NCBI RefSeq assembly: GCF_032062135.1 | Contig: NC_092858.1 | Span: 162,467,171 to 162,531,170, forward strand | Source: Pyxicephalus adspersus | Taxonomy: Eukaryota; Chordata; Amphibia; Anura; Pyxicephalidae | Length of the DNA: 64,000 nt | Direction of reading: 5' to 3' | In this document: one piece after another, positions 23,705-35,390 of the stretch | Numbering within the stretch: the stretch's first letter is position 1 | How the letters are laid out: every line of letters begins with the position of its first letter | The notes under the pieces: generated by a model | Told to the model about the DNA's origin: nothing | The model's database searches: none | What the model saw: only the letters and a program-made list of their open reading frames with translations | Translations under genes and position numbers: made by a program

Positions 23705-23927
23705 GGGTCTGATTTATTAAAGCTCCCCAAGACTGCAAAAGATAGACTATCATGGAAAAACCTGGGTAATCAAGCAAATCTGAAATTGATTTCTAAAAAA
23801 CATTTGTTATTAGGCGGCAAATGTTTTCAATCCAGGACCAGATCCATTCCAGGTTTGCTGGACCACCTAATTTCCCCCATGATAGTCTATCTTCTCAAGA
23901 CTTGGGGAACTTTAATAAATTAGGCGC
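23705..23927. mobile_element. Palindromic MITE, copy 3
   Basis: Ends GGGTCTGATTTATTAAAGCT and CTTTAATAAATTAGGCGC pair as inverted repeats. It is flanked by C-ATT before and ATT-G after. Its inner arms (GATAGACTATCATGG and CCATGATAGTCTATC) differ from the commoner GAGAATACACTTTCA version, so it belongs to a subfamily close to copy 1. Confidence 0.9.
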
Positions 23928-25991
23928 ATTGTGTGAGCACTTGAATAGGCAGTAAAAAAACACATAACAGTTCCCTATTTGTGGCCCCTCTTTTTTATTT
24001 GCAAAACATTTATGCATATTTTTTGGTTATATTTTCTTCCAAGGCCACTCCTGCCCTGGTCAAGCAAACTGGTTAGCAGTACCTTGATGTGTCAGTATGG
24101 GTCCTTGGGTCCACCAAACAGTTTAATGTGCTACCTATTAATCATCCAGCAGTATGTAATACTAATGGTTTCATGATGTTGTTACAGTTACCTCAAAAAT
24201 ATGTATATCTCTTTCCCGGTAATCTATGCAGTCAGAAACTTGACTTCTAAAGACCTGGCATCTTCCGGAGGTATGTATGTTCTGCAAAACTTGCATGGCC
24301 TAAGCCTTTCAGCTAAATATTGGGTACATGGAGGAGGTTATAATGTGTATTCTGTCATATCTTATCCCCACTACATCCATCCTTGTGTGATTTATTTACT
24401 GTGATTTAGTTAATGCATATATGTAATGAATATTTGCATATATTAATGTCAACACAAATGCCTGTATTGCAAACCCCACCAAGTTGCTGATGTGTTAACA
24501 GGGACAAATGGGCTCCAACTGCATCTGATGCATTGGAAGAATACCGTGTTCTTGACATTTTATTGCACTGAGACTCTTCCAATCTACTCTACTGGAAAAA
24601 GGGAATAAATCCATATTTTACTAATGCGTGTATATATAAGCCGCTTGGCTTAGAACATACCCCCCAGTTGACATTAAATCTATGGTGTGAACATCTCGGT
24701 GCTAATTTGTGCATTTTATGACATTATTACCTAATCACTGAGGGATACAAAACTAGCACAATAACTACATAACATTATTCTTAGAAAGATTATTTTTAAT
24801 GGAAAAATTGAATTTTACCTTTTGTTTTGAATCCAAAATGCGTTGTTTTTTATCTGAAATGTTCAGTTAGCTAGATCATTTTACATGAAGTCATCTGAAG
24901 GAAAGTCTAGTTGGGATCATACTTTCAGAATTCAACATGCTTTCCAGAGTTTAGATTCACTTCTATGAAAATAGCAGATGTGAGGGGTTTTATTCGAATT
25001 AAACGACACAAAAAAATGAATTTAGGTGGAGTAATTTCTGGTAAAAAAAAGAAATATGGAAAACATTTCATTAGAAAACATAATTTTATCAGCAGAAGGT
25101 GAACTTTGGATTTTCTGATAAAGCAATTATCTACTTTTCCCAGGTTATTTGAGGACAGCTGAATCATGGTATAATCTGATACAATGTTATAGAGAAAATA
25201 AATAAAGAGATGGGTGTAGACCATTAAAAAATTACACATCCTAGGGGCCCTGCCACTGGATTAGCGGAAAGAGGAGAATGCGAGGGCAGTAGGTCATCCT
25301 AAATCCCTCAGTACAGATTCACTTAAAAGTTTTAATTTATAGTCAAAACATTATTTTTGCTTTGGATAGAGTAGGGCCTTTTAAAACCTTCATGAGTCAT
25401 AACAAGATGTGGAAAAAGATCCCTACAAAGCGGGGCAAAATCCTTTCTTAGGCAGCTATGAGTGCAACAAGTGTCACCACTGGTAAATTGTCCACAGCAC
25501 CTGGTTCTCTTGACAAGTCTAAGTGTTTTCCATTGTTCCCAAGCACATAAATATATAAACCCGGTAGGGGTTGTAATATATTCCTTTCCAAATTTGGAAA
25601 ATGAACAAAGTTTCTGGGTCTATGAACACCTTAAAGTGACCCCGTTGTCCCTGGATAATTTTTTTTAGCGGTCCACTTGTAAAAGAACTTACCTTTCCAC
25701 CAGCCTGCACATTAAAAAGGCGCTTCCCTATTATCCAACCACTGCAGGTATTCCACTGTTGGATATGTCAAATAGTTCTTCCCCCCCTTTCCCCTGCCCC
25801 TGTCAGCCATTGAAGTTCACTCCATTGGCTTGTAGCTCATAGGAGGAGCAAAGGGTATAAAACACTATAAATTGTCACTTAAATGACATCTCAGAGTCTT
25901 CTGGAGCTACTGACATCAAATCCAAGTTGTCAGCACTATTCAGCAGTCTTGGGCCTTTTGGATATTTGCACATGGAAGTGCATAAAATAAG
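23928..25991. other. Unassigned non-coding stretch
   Basis: There is no gene. Positions 24880-25240 are unusually free of repeats and a candidate for conserved DNA. The 104-codon minus frame at 24925-25239 is F/I/L-rich and not recognised. Confidence 0.5.
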
Positions 25992-26591
25992 TTAAAGTGA
26001 AACTAAACTTGGGCTAATCACCAATCCTTGTTCAATCACAGGGAGCCACCATCTTTCTTTTTTCTTTTCTTTTTCTTTTTTCTTTTTTTCTTTTCTTTTT
26101 TCTTTTCTTCCTCTTTATGATATTCGGTCATCTTGATTGGCCATGGCCAGGATGATGAAATTCCTGCGTAGGCACACAGAAGTTTAATAATTCCGAAAAC
26201 AGCCAATTAAATCAAGGATTACCAGGTGCCCCTGGCAATCACCCCCAAGATGCATATGTGCAGCTCAGCAAAATTTGACTGCTGGGAGACGATCAGGCAA
26301 GTAAGAAAATGTATTCTAAAAGGGACTAGGTATTGCCTGTCCCTAGCTGCAATAACCACCTGCCTGGTCATGCATTAGTGCCAAGGCATGCATAAGTCCT
26401 GCTCATGTGTGCATGTTCAGTCCTGGCAACCCAGGGGGATACCGGGATGTTCACAACTCAATGTCTTTCAAAATGAAGATTGCAAACAGACAGGTAAGTA
26501 TATTTTATTGCACAAAGGACATTGCCTGTTCCTACTGCATTGAAAATCTTGCAAGCTTGCATTTGAATGCAGAACTTTAGCTTCTCTTTAA
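25992..26591. mobile_element. TTAA-flanked non-autonomous element with duplicated interior
   Basis: The left end is TTAAAGTGAAACTAAACTTG and the reverse complement of the right end is TTAAAGAGAAGCTAAAGTTC. TTAA lies at both edges (25992-25995 and 26588-26591), as in piggyBac- or Kolobok-type insertions. The 3' half is present twice: CAGGCAAGTAAG...ATTGCCTGTCCC near 26293-26345 and CAGGTAAGTATA...ATTGCCTGTTCC near 26490-26535. It appears to be a partly tandem copy. No transposase is encoded. Confidence 0.7.
26051..26117 (+). repeat. TTTTC-rich polypyrimidine tract
   Basis: About 67 bases of almost pure T and C, in TTTTC and TTTTTTC units, inside the TTAA-flanked element. Confidence 0.95.
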
Positions 26592-28906
26592 ATGCATTAT
26601 ATGGACATTTTTGTTAAACTCAATGGTCTGGATCTCTTTAAATCTTGTTGCAGGTATAATAAATAATTTATTTTTCCTTAACTAATGTATTGTTTTAATT
26701 TTTTCCCGTGCAACAAAATGCCCCTTTGAATATTTATGACCTGCCAAGCCGTAATATCGCTATTTATTTAATTACTATTTTTGTATCAGCTCATGCTATA
26801 ATTTAGCAAAGTAACTTGTGTTTGAAAATCATCATAAGATGCTTTACTTGTGAGAAAATTTCTAAGAAAATGTATTTCTTTGAAGTACAGTAAGTCCTGT
26901 GGAATTCCAGGAACTCTGTGGATTTTCTGCTCAGGTGTATAAACAAAAGGCCAGTGTGGATATGGCTGTGTGATTCCACATCATTCATGTACATACATGA
27001 TTCTGCCAATGTCTTCTGTAATACACAATGATGTCTGATTTGTATTCACATCCAAACCATTGTTGGGAATATAATAAATATATAAGTCTGTAAGGATTAT
27101 ATTCTGTGAATTGTTAGGTGCAAACTGTTTTGCCTTTTTTTCCCTGGCCATAAAAGATTCATCCAATAATTGACAGGGTGAGAAGTACTCGCAGGTGTTA
27201 CATGATCATCCCCCCATCCAGTTCTGTAGCTTTGGACGGTGACTTTTTTATTACAGGCAAATATGAACATTAAGGAAGAAAAGGTTTTGGCATTGGGTTT
27301 GTACCCTTTTTCTTGATTGTTGTAAAGTGTATTTATTAAAGTATGCCCAAACGCAAAAACAAAAATGAAATACATTGCATGTTCATGGATGTGTTGGTAG
27401 CATTTATTGCTTCCAACATCATTTACTGTTTTAGGGTGACAACACATACTGAAAAAGGAGACTGTGACCTTTTTATGGGGTGTATTGGAATCTGCATAAA
27501 TTTGGATTTTCTGGCCCTACTGGTTGCTGCTTTCATTCACTGGATTTTAATTTTATTCAACCATGGAGGCTCAGCATCACATGTTCTGCATCAAACCAGC
27601 CTTGTATATGTAATGCACTCCTCCAAAATGCCATTCATCCATTAGTGCATTTTAATATAAGTGCAATTCCTCTCGAAAGAGCAAAGACTGCTTGCACCAG
27701 AATGAAGAAGTAATGAGGAGACATGCTGTTGTATTTTCAGAAATCAATTTACTACATTCTTCCAGCTTTTCCCATCTGCTATAATTTGTCTGCATTGCAC
27801 AGAGATCCAATGATCACATCACTGACTCTGAAATAATCTATGCAAAGAAATGGGGGCGGGGGGGGGTCAAGGAAGACAAATATAAGCAGATTAAATTTTG
27901 GCCATACCCAGAACGTGCCATTACAAATTAGCTGTTTAGGGACCAGGCAAACTTTCTTAGGTTTATTGCAATTTGAGATTTCAACAGTTCCTCATTTAAA
28001 AAAATATCCTGCTTTTCCAATAATCTGGAGATCTTCTTTAACAATATTTTTTTTTTGCAAAGTAAAATGCACAGTGTAAAACTTTAATTCAACTTTTGTA
28101 GCTAGAGCCCATCCTAGACTTATCCAGGAAAGAGGTGATTAATGGAAACGTATTAAAACACATGCTCGGGTGAGAATCAGATGGGTTACACATTGTTCTC
28201 TACTAGATGAGAGAGAATGACTTTGGCTTAAGTTTCCTTCTCCTAATTAAGAAGATTCTGCAGCATGCACAAGCACAATGGCTGCTTTAAGGATCTGGAA
28301 GCAACTGCACTTATCCTGACTTGATCTCAAATTTTGTGTGGTGTGTGTGGCGCCATTTATAGAAGCCAAGAGTTGGCATCTTTCTTTCTTTACGGCTCGA
28401 GAAACCGGCAACACATTGTGCCACATGCTCCCCCAGTTGAAAAAGAAGATAATTAAAATATCATAACAAAGACAAAATATTGTTCAGGATCCAAGTTACA
28501 TTCGGCTTAGAGATCATTTGTGGAGCACTGCCAAGGCACAGTCCTGTGTTATCTGTATATATATGGCATCATTTACAGGCTGTTATGTTTCATCTCATAT
28601 GCAGAATTTAAACACTAAGGAAAGTGAGAGATTTTGCAGATGTGTAGCAAGTCGTAAATATGTCATATTTAGTAGTCTTATTTAACGTGTTGGTATGAAA
28701 CATGCCCGACCCTGTGTGTTTATATACAATCTGTTTGTGCAGAAATTTAAAAGGACAAGGCAATATTAAGATATGGAGGAAAAAAAAATCTACACATATT
28801 CTTGAACTGCACCATTTTCTCTGAAACCATCCTGTCCCTTTTTCTTATCAATTCTCCTTTTTCTACATTTGATTTTTAATTACAATAAAATTGTTTTCAC
28901 TGATCC
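26592..28906. other. Unassigned non-coding stretch
   Basis: There is no gene. Frames at 27097-27447 (minus) and 27343-27645 (plus) overlap each other on opposite strands and look like chance. A G-run (GGGGGCGGGGGGGG) lies near 27850. Positions 27730-28640 contain no repeat I know. Confidence 0.5.
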
Positions 28907-29184
28907 TTAAAAGGGATGTCCACCCGACCTTTACCCCTCTATACTGGCTGCGCTGGAAGGACATAACTCCCACGCACCTCATTATTTCATGATGGATACA
29001 GAGGAAGCTGGGAATACCAATGATTCTACATGTGCAACTCAGCTTTGTCGCCATATATCCAGAGTGATTAGGCAGGTAGGATAGGTTATTGCAAGGACAT
29101 CTGTCCCATCTGACCTGTCCCATTCTGCAATAGTGACCTGCCTGATCACATATTCCCAAAAGTGGAACTTTATTTCTATTTTAA
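28907..29184. mobile_element. TTAA-flanked non-autonomous element, short copy
   Basis: TTAA lies at both edges (28907-28910 and 29181-29184). The right half (GCAATAGTGACCTGCCTGAT, then AAGTGGAACTTTA) matches the right half of the 25992 element (GCAATAACCACCTGCCTGG). The left inverted repeat is diverged. Confidence 0.6.
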
Positions 29185-29454
29185 CTGGTACTTAATTTGT
29201 TGAGATGAGTGACTTTCTACTATATTGTGTTTCATTTGGTCTCCCCTTGATGGTATCTGAGAATAGGGATATCTTGAAACCAATGACTTACAACTAATTA
29301 AACCTATAAGTTTGGGTCATTTCAAAACATGGGAGCATGTAAACGGTGTTTGTTCAGGAATCATGACAGAATCTCAAAATCTCATTGTAGAGAATGGAAT
29401 TCACAAACACAAACTGGAACACCAAAGGGGTGACAAGTCAGTTTCGGATTCAAG
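29185..29454. other. Unassigned spacer
   Basis: I see nothing recognisable. Confidence 0.6.
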
Positions 29455-29940
29455 CTGCTAGTTTTCCACCCAAGTCAACTCCAGCTTGACTCTAGTCTTA
29501 ACTCCAGCTCTTGGAGCACAACAGGTCCTACTTCACTCTTCAACCCAGTGTCATGACAGCTTTAGCCTCAGTGACACTCCAGACTTTCCTACCAATCTGT
29601 TCCACCCTTAGCTCTAGCTCTACTCCAGCTTACGTTCAACTCTAGCAACCTGGTTCCAGCTTTGTTACAGCCTCAAAAACCTAAAGCAAGTTATGATTCT
29701 TAAAGTTTTTGTTGGACCTAGCTTAATAACTCCGCTTAAGTTCTGTAAAAACTCCAGCAACTCCAGTTCTAGCTCTGCCCTAGCCTAAGCAACTCAGCTC
29801 AAGTTCTTCCCCTGCACCTTAACTTAAAATCTGCTCCAGTTTATACTTTCTTTCTACTCCACCAAAAGTAACCAAGCACAAGTTATGTTCCAGTTCCAGA
29901 AGCTCAGCTCATGTTTTGCTGTGCTCATCTGGAAAGTCAC
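29455..29940 (+). repeat. Degenerate CTCCAGCTC-rich array
   Basis: Words such as ACTCCAGCTTGACTCTAG, AACTCCAGCTCTTGGAGC, TAGCTCTAGCTCTACTCCAGC, AACTCCAGCAACTCCAGTTC and TCCAGTTCCAGAAGCTCAGC recur through nearly 490 bases. The spacing is a loose multiple of about 6 and 12. Unit boundaries have drifted, so it reads as an ancient short-period satellite. There is no open frame across it. Confidence 0.6.
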
Positions 29941-31264
29941 AATGTCCACCTGAAACACACACGGTCCCATTTATAGCAGAAATAGCTATTCACTGTAGCT
30001 GCAGTAAAGAAAATGCCATGAAGGAGGTGAGATAAGTAGGCATAAGGTTTTTTTTTGTCCTTTTATTATTTTTTAAACCTATTCCAAAAGTGGGATAATC
30101 ATGTGTCATTCACACTAATAACCGAATGTTTCTTCACCAGAGTTGTATTTGTAGGGGCAGAAAGTGACTGAGCAACTGCTGTCAAAATATCCTATAACCT
30201 GATTGCTCTGATGAATTCTAAAAGTTTTTCTGAGGGTTTTAAGATTTATTTCCAGAGTCTCAGGTTAAGGGAATTAATTGCTACACAAATGAGAAATCCT
30301 ACGTGCTAAGCTCATGTTTCTCTGACTGTGGATTTACTAGAACACATCTATTTAATTTCACCTTGGCTCACGCTAGTGCTGCATATATCAGTTCAGTTCA
30401 TGCTTCATTAAAGCCACGCTTCAATACGTTTAAAATAAAAACAAAATATTAGATTTTTATTCTGCAGAAAAAAATTACTCTTCCAAATCATAGGTGAATG
30501 ATATAAGAAAATATACAATGTTTTCACTTAGCATTTTATTTTTAATGGGTTGAAAGTCTCACAAGTAGTTAACCAGCAAATAATTAATTACATTTTGTGG
30601 GCACATTCACTGTCACTATTTACCTTTGCATTCCACCTTTGTTGGTGCACATATATAGGTTAACATACTTATGGGTTCTCAATCATTTGCTGTACGCATA
30701 AGGTGGTACAATATGTTTACTAGAAAGACTTAAACATTTGAGGGCACCTGGTGCTAAAGTCCAGTGCATGATAATTAAATTCATATGGAATGATAGCTGT
30801 AAAAAAGCACCATGCAGAAAAGCAATTAGAAAACATACCGACCTTCCATCAATCTTCCTCTTGCTGTACCTGATACATGAAACACGGTTGATAATCAAAA
30901 TTATGAGAATTCTCATATAAATGCCTCTTTTGAGATTTGGTATCCTCAACCTTATGTTTTGTCACCACCTCTCCAGTTCAGAAGCTGGGTGGAAGGTAAG
31001 TCTATTTTTTTTGCTTTTCTCAAGAAGAGTGTTTTCTTTCTCTGCTGTCTTGTGGCATTTTTACATGTGGGTGACTCTGGATTTAGGAAGTAGACCTTGT
31101 TTTTAGTTCAAAGTATTTTTTAAAAACCTCCATACTGTGATAAATCATACAAGCATTTACATTGCCTTTCTATGAAGATTCACACCGTTGTTTTGTCTGC
31201 ATGTGTTGCAAATTTTAATACAATTTAATTTGCATTTATTCTGAAAATTATATTCTAAGATTTT
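29941..31264. other. Unassigned non-coding stretch
   Basis: There is no gene. A near-ideal but very short splice-site pair lies at 30953-31003 (see findings). The rest is AT-rich single-copy-looking DNA. Confidence 0.5.
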
Positions 31265-31487
31265 GGCCATGATTTAATAAAGCTCTCCAAGGCTGGAGTG
31301 AATACTCTTTCACCGGTGAAGCTGGGTGATCCAAATAACCTGGAATGGATCCGGTCCAGGATTCAAAGCATTTGCTAACAAATAGCAAATGACATTGAAG
31401 AAATCCATTCCAGGTTTGCTGGATCACCCAACTTCACTGATGAAAGTGTATTCTCTCCAGCCTTGTAGAGCTTTATTAAATTAGGCC
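31265..31487. mobile_element. Palindromic MITE, copy 4
   Basis: Ends GGCCATGATTTAATAAAGCT and AGCTTTATTAAATTAGGCC form inverted repeats, with CTCCAAGGCTGGAGTG and CTCTCCAGCCTTG inside. The central arm word GATCCGGTCCAGGATTCAAA is shared with other copies. The flanking triplets do not match exactly. Confidence 0.92.
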
Positions 31488-31723
31488 TATTGTGTATAAA
31501 GGAGTGAGTGGGGATGTCTTCTCTCATCCCCGCTTGTCCCCATTTTTTTGGTCCATGTCTGAAATAGGCTGGGCCAAAGAAGAAGCAGGATGGGTGGGGA
31601 GGAGTAGAAGTTTTGTCCACACATGTTAATCTGGCAGCAGTGGAGGTGTGCTCAAAGGGTCTAGGCTGATTAGCCTGGTTTTTATTTATCCCAGAAAAAG
31701 ACCACCATAAGTGGTAGGAGCAG
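31488..31723. other. Unassigned spacer
   Basis: GC-richer sequence before the gap, possibly part of a repeat interrupted by it. Confidence 0.5.
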
Positions 31724-32181
31724 NNNNNNNNNNNNNNNNNNNNNNNNNNNNNNNNNNNNNNNNNNNNNNNNNNNNNNNNNNNNNNNNNNNNNNNNNNNNN
31801 NNNNNNNNNNNNNNNNNNNNNNNNNNNNNNNNNNNNNNNNNNNNNNNNNNNNNNNNNNNNNNNNNNNNNNNNNNNNNNNNNNNNNNNNNNNNNNNNNNNN
31901 NNNNNNNNNNNNNNNNNNNNNNNNNNNNNNNNNNNNNNNNNNNNNNNNNNNNNNNNNNNNNNNNNNNNNNNNNNNNNNNNNNNNNNNNNNNNNNNNNNNN
32001 NNNNNNNNNNNNNNNNNNNNNNNNNNNNNNNNNNNNNNNNNNNNNNNNNNNNNNNNNNNNNNNNNNNNNNNNNNNNNNNNNNNNNNNNNNNNNNNNNNNN
32101 NNNNNNNNNNNNNNNNNNNNNNNNNNNNNNNNNNNNNNNNNNNNNNNNNNNNNNNNNNNNNNNNNNNNNNNNNNNNNNNNN
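31724..32181. other. Assembly gap (Ns)
   Basis: 458 unknown bases. Open frames reported across it are artefacts. Confidence 1.
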
Positions 32182-34186
32182 TTGATTTTGGGGAACAGGT
32201 TCTCTGCAATGCAATGTATTGAAGTAGAGGACTGGAAAATAAAAAATTCAGCCTCTTCTGTACAGGTATGGGCTTTCAACACTCAAAAGTAAGTTTCTTT
32301 AAAGGAAATATAACTAGATGTTTTTTTTTTGTACTTGCTTGTAGTTCAACTTTAAGGCAAGCCATAGCACACTAAATCCATCATTGATTTTGACAGTAGA
32401 CTGCGAGCACTGCAATCTGCTTGGGAGTTGTTTGTCATTGTTCATTCTCTGGTGGCAACTATCCTTCAGTAAATTACCATCTAATGTTCCACCTATGTTT
32501 TATGAAGTTCCTGGGAAAAGGGTGCGCTGATTGTCCCAGACAAGTGGGCTCGGGCAAAGCTCAGTCTGGCTGCCCAAGCGAGAAGTCATTACAAATCCAA
32601 TGTTCCTGATACAATCTACAAGGTGTCATCTTAGTACTAACTGAAAATTTATTACCCTGCTGGAGACTTGTAGCATTCTGTACGTACAGTATAAAACATG
32701 TTGACAAGTACACTAATGCGTGTTTATTTTAAAAATAACATCTGTTATTTCAGATTTCAGCAGAGATTAAACATGATTACAGGTTTTAGATGGTCCTGGA
32801 AAGAAAATCATATTTCAAACATATATTAGGTCAATGGAACATTTTTCCGGGGCTAAAAAATATATATTTTAATTGCTGCATCTGCTGGAGTGATATTTAT
32901 AGTGAGCAATGTGTGCAGCAAGTGAGACTAATGCAAATAACACTCAGCTGCAGTGATAACATTTGCCATTGACATTAATAGCAACATCATTTTAAAGTGT
33001 AACAAATTATTAATCAGGTTTGTTTATTCAGAAGATTCCAAAAAATATTCTTGATGAATGTGGGAATATTATGAGAAAACTACATTTGAAGCCCGTTTAA
33101 TGCAGTATAATTTTTAAAAGTTCATCCTCCCCTCTACATATGCATGCCAACATTTTATATCTTTTGCTTACTTGAAGCATGACATTTTTCTTTTTTGCAC
33201 CAATGACCTATTAAGAGTGCTGGAGCCAAAAAGAGGGATTAGGGAGGGCACCCTACAGCATAGTGTGCAGCAAGGGGTGACATAGCAATGCCACTGCATG
33301 GTATTAGGCACTGTCTCCTTTTAACCAAGTACCATTACTGGAAGAATTTTCAGTTATTTCTTAAAGAAAAAAAAATTGCAGTTTGGTTTTCTCTATGTAG
33401 TTTTCAGAATGCATTTATTAAGATTTGGAATATAGTTCTATTTTAAAATTAAAACTTTAAAAAAGTAATAATAAAATAATAATTAATGGGGTTACCGCCC
33501 TTCTACCAACACCTAGATTGATAAATTCAAGATGACATTAGAGAAGGCCAAGGAAGACCATAATGTGTTTTCATGAAATGGTGTGTGACCCAACAACAGA
33601 AACACTAAAACACGTTTTTGCAATTTTCTAACATGTAGGTCGTAACATGTCAGGAAATTTCAAAGGCAAAGTTTAAATTTGTCCTTCTTATCTTTGTACT
33701 CTAAAATTAGAATCATTTAGATCTGTGTTCTAGCACATTTAAAAGTGGTTTACTATTTCCACAAACCTGCAGCAGCTTGCACCTTAATTTAGTAGTATTC
33801 CCAAATGTTTCCTTGTTGAATAGACACCTCTGTGTCCTTAAGCAATTAGGTACATGTGTTTGTGATTTCTAACTAGAAAGTGGCAATTACAAAAAAGTAT
33901 ATGAATAAAAGTACAATTTTCTCTTAGAGAATTTTTTTTCAGAATGAATAAAAATAGATGTAAATCCTAACTGGTTTGATTTTTTTTGCCATAGCAGTAT
34001 GTATCATAAAGAATTTATATGGTACAAATATTGCTGTTTTACATTTTTTATCTTTTGTTGTATCTTGTATCAACTGGATCAGGACGGGCCTGCTCATGGT
34101 GATGATGGTGGAGCATGCACAATGAGCACTGACACAAAGGCCCTAATTTAATAATTTATTAATTGTTAATTGTTTGCTAATTGTTT
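32182..34186. other. Unassigned stretch with conserved-element-like segment
   Basis: There is no gene. Positions 32680-33060 are free of repeats and contain an octamer-type ATGCAAAT word (near 32932), several TAAT cores and an E-box-like CAGCTG. This is typical of, but not proof of, a regulatory element. Confidence 0.4.
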
Positions 34187-34410
34187 GGCCCTGATTTATT
34201 AAAGTTCTCCAAGGCTGGAGAGAATACACTTTCATTAGTGAACCTGGGTGATACAGAAAACCTGGAATGGATTTCCTAAATGTCATTAGCTATTTGTTAG
34301 CAAATGTTTTCAATTCTGGACCAGATCTATTCCAGGTTTGCTGGATCTCCCAGCTTCACCGGTGAAAGTGTATTCTCTCCAGCCTTGGAGAACTTTAATA
34401 AATCAGGGCC
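34187..34410. mobile_element. Palindromic MITE, copy 5 (best preserved)
   Basis: Ends GGCCCTGATTTATTAAAGTT and AACTTTAATAAATCAGGGCC are almost perfect inverted repeats. The next layers GAGAATACACTTTCA and TGAAAGTGTATTCTC also pair. The symmetry extends outside as AATTGTTT and AAACAATT, so it may have inserted into a palindromic site. It is non-coding. Confidence 0.95.
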
Positions 34411-34525
34411 AAACAATTAGCTGGAAGCACAGTGAATTACCAAGGACCTTTATGGCCTATTATACTGGTATCATTTGAATGAAAAAATCTGCAGATTAGG
34501 ATTTATGCAGCTCTATCTTCAAAAA

Positions 34526-34820
34526 CAGCCGTCGCCAACCGGTGGCCTGAGAAATATTTTGGTGGTCTGCGAATCTAGCTGGTGCATCCCCCAGCGGGGC
34601 CCTTCACCTGACCCCGCTGGGGGTGCACTGGATAGTAGGCTCAGGGTGGTGGGAGGTTTGTGTTCATCGCAGGCTCAGACCTGCAATGGGTGAGTGGGGG
34701 CGGGTTCTGGCATCATGACATCACTATGGGGGAAGTTTCTTACCCCTTGATTGACACACAGCTCCCCGTGTATACGCCGTCCGAAGCACAAAAGTTTATT
34801 CGTCCGTAGGCGACCAACGT
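34526..34820 (-). mobile_element. GC-rich hAT-like element, copy 2
   Basis: The reverse complement reproduces copy 1 at 19817: GGAGCTGTGTGTCAATCAAG, GTCATGATGCCAGAACCCG, GCAGGTCTGAGCCTGCGATG and CCCCGCTGGGGGATGCACC. The ends CAGCCGTCGCCAACCGGTGG and CGTTGGTCGCCTACGG (reverse complement of the other end) share GTCGCC-type inverted repeats. Confidence 0.75.
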
Positions 34821-35226
34821 TCTAAAATATGTACTTTTACAATGCAAGCAGTACCTAAATGTGACCTAGCTTCAGCCTTTTACAGTCCAACAGAAAAAGA
34901 AAAAGTAACACAAACAGCCGTCACTAGCAACACTTGTTGGGAGGAGTCATCTCCTTTCCGACAATTAACTCAGATGTCCAGCAAAGCTCTCTTTCTTTAC
35001 CTGCTGGAACTTTGAATTATTTAATGCTTTTGGCGCTGGTTTTTCAGCATTGAGGGACTTTTTTTATAGCTGACCTGATTATAAATCAGATTTTCTTGGT
35101 TTATACTTGAGTATATAAAAAAAATATTGGTTTATACTTGGGTATGTACAGTTATTGCCTTCATCTTGTACAAAACTTTCTAACTCCACTTACCTCCTGT
35201 TTTCTATCCCTTACACACTAGAAGAA
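34821..35226. other. Unassigned spacer
   Basis: It holds a short direct repeat of the TTGGTTTATACTTG(A/G)GTAT type at about 35087-35145. Nothing else is recognised. Confidence 0.55.
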
Positions 35227-35390
35227 AGTTTCTCAAGCAAGGTTCCTCGGAATTCTAGGGTTCCTCAAAAGGTTTCTAGGGGTTCCTTGAGCAATGAACA
35301 ATGTGTGCCTCTGAGGTCAGTTTAAATGACACCAATGATCTATGTGGCTATCTGTAGGAATGATATTCTTCCTAATGGCTTCCTCCCAAT
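35227..35390 (+). mobile_element. hAT-like non-autonomous element, copy 3, 3'-truncated
   Basis: It begins AGTTTCTCAAGCAAGGTTCC and contains TTCCTTGAGCAATGAACAAT, GCCTCTGAGGTCAGTTTAAA and TGGCTATCTGTAGGAATGAT. It is collinear with copies 1, 2 and 4, then breaks off after CTTCCTAATGGC. Confidence 0.8.

Noticed and set aside
26051..26117. Polypyrimidine tract as a splice acceptor
   Set aside because: It lies inside a TTAA-flanked mobile element and leads to no open exon.
31375..32292. Long open frames on both strands spanning up to 279 codons
   Set aside because: They run through 458 Ns of an assembly gap, and the X residues hide any stops.
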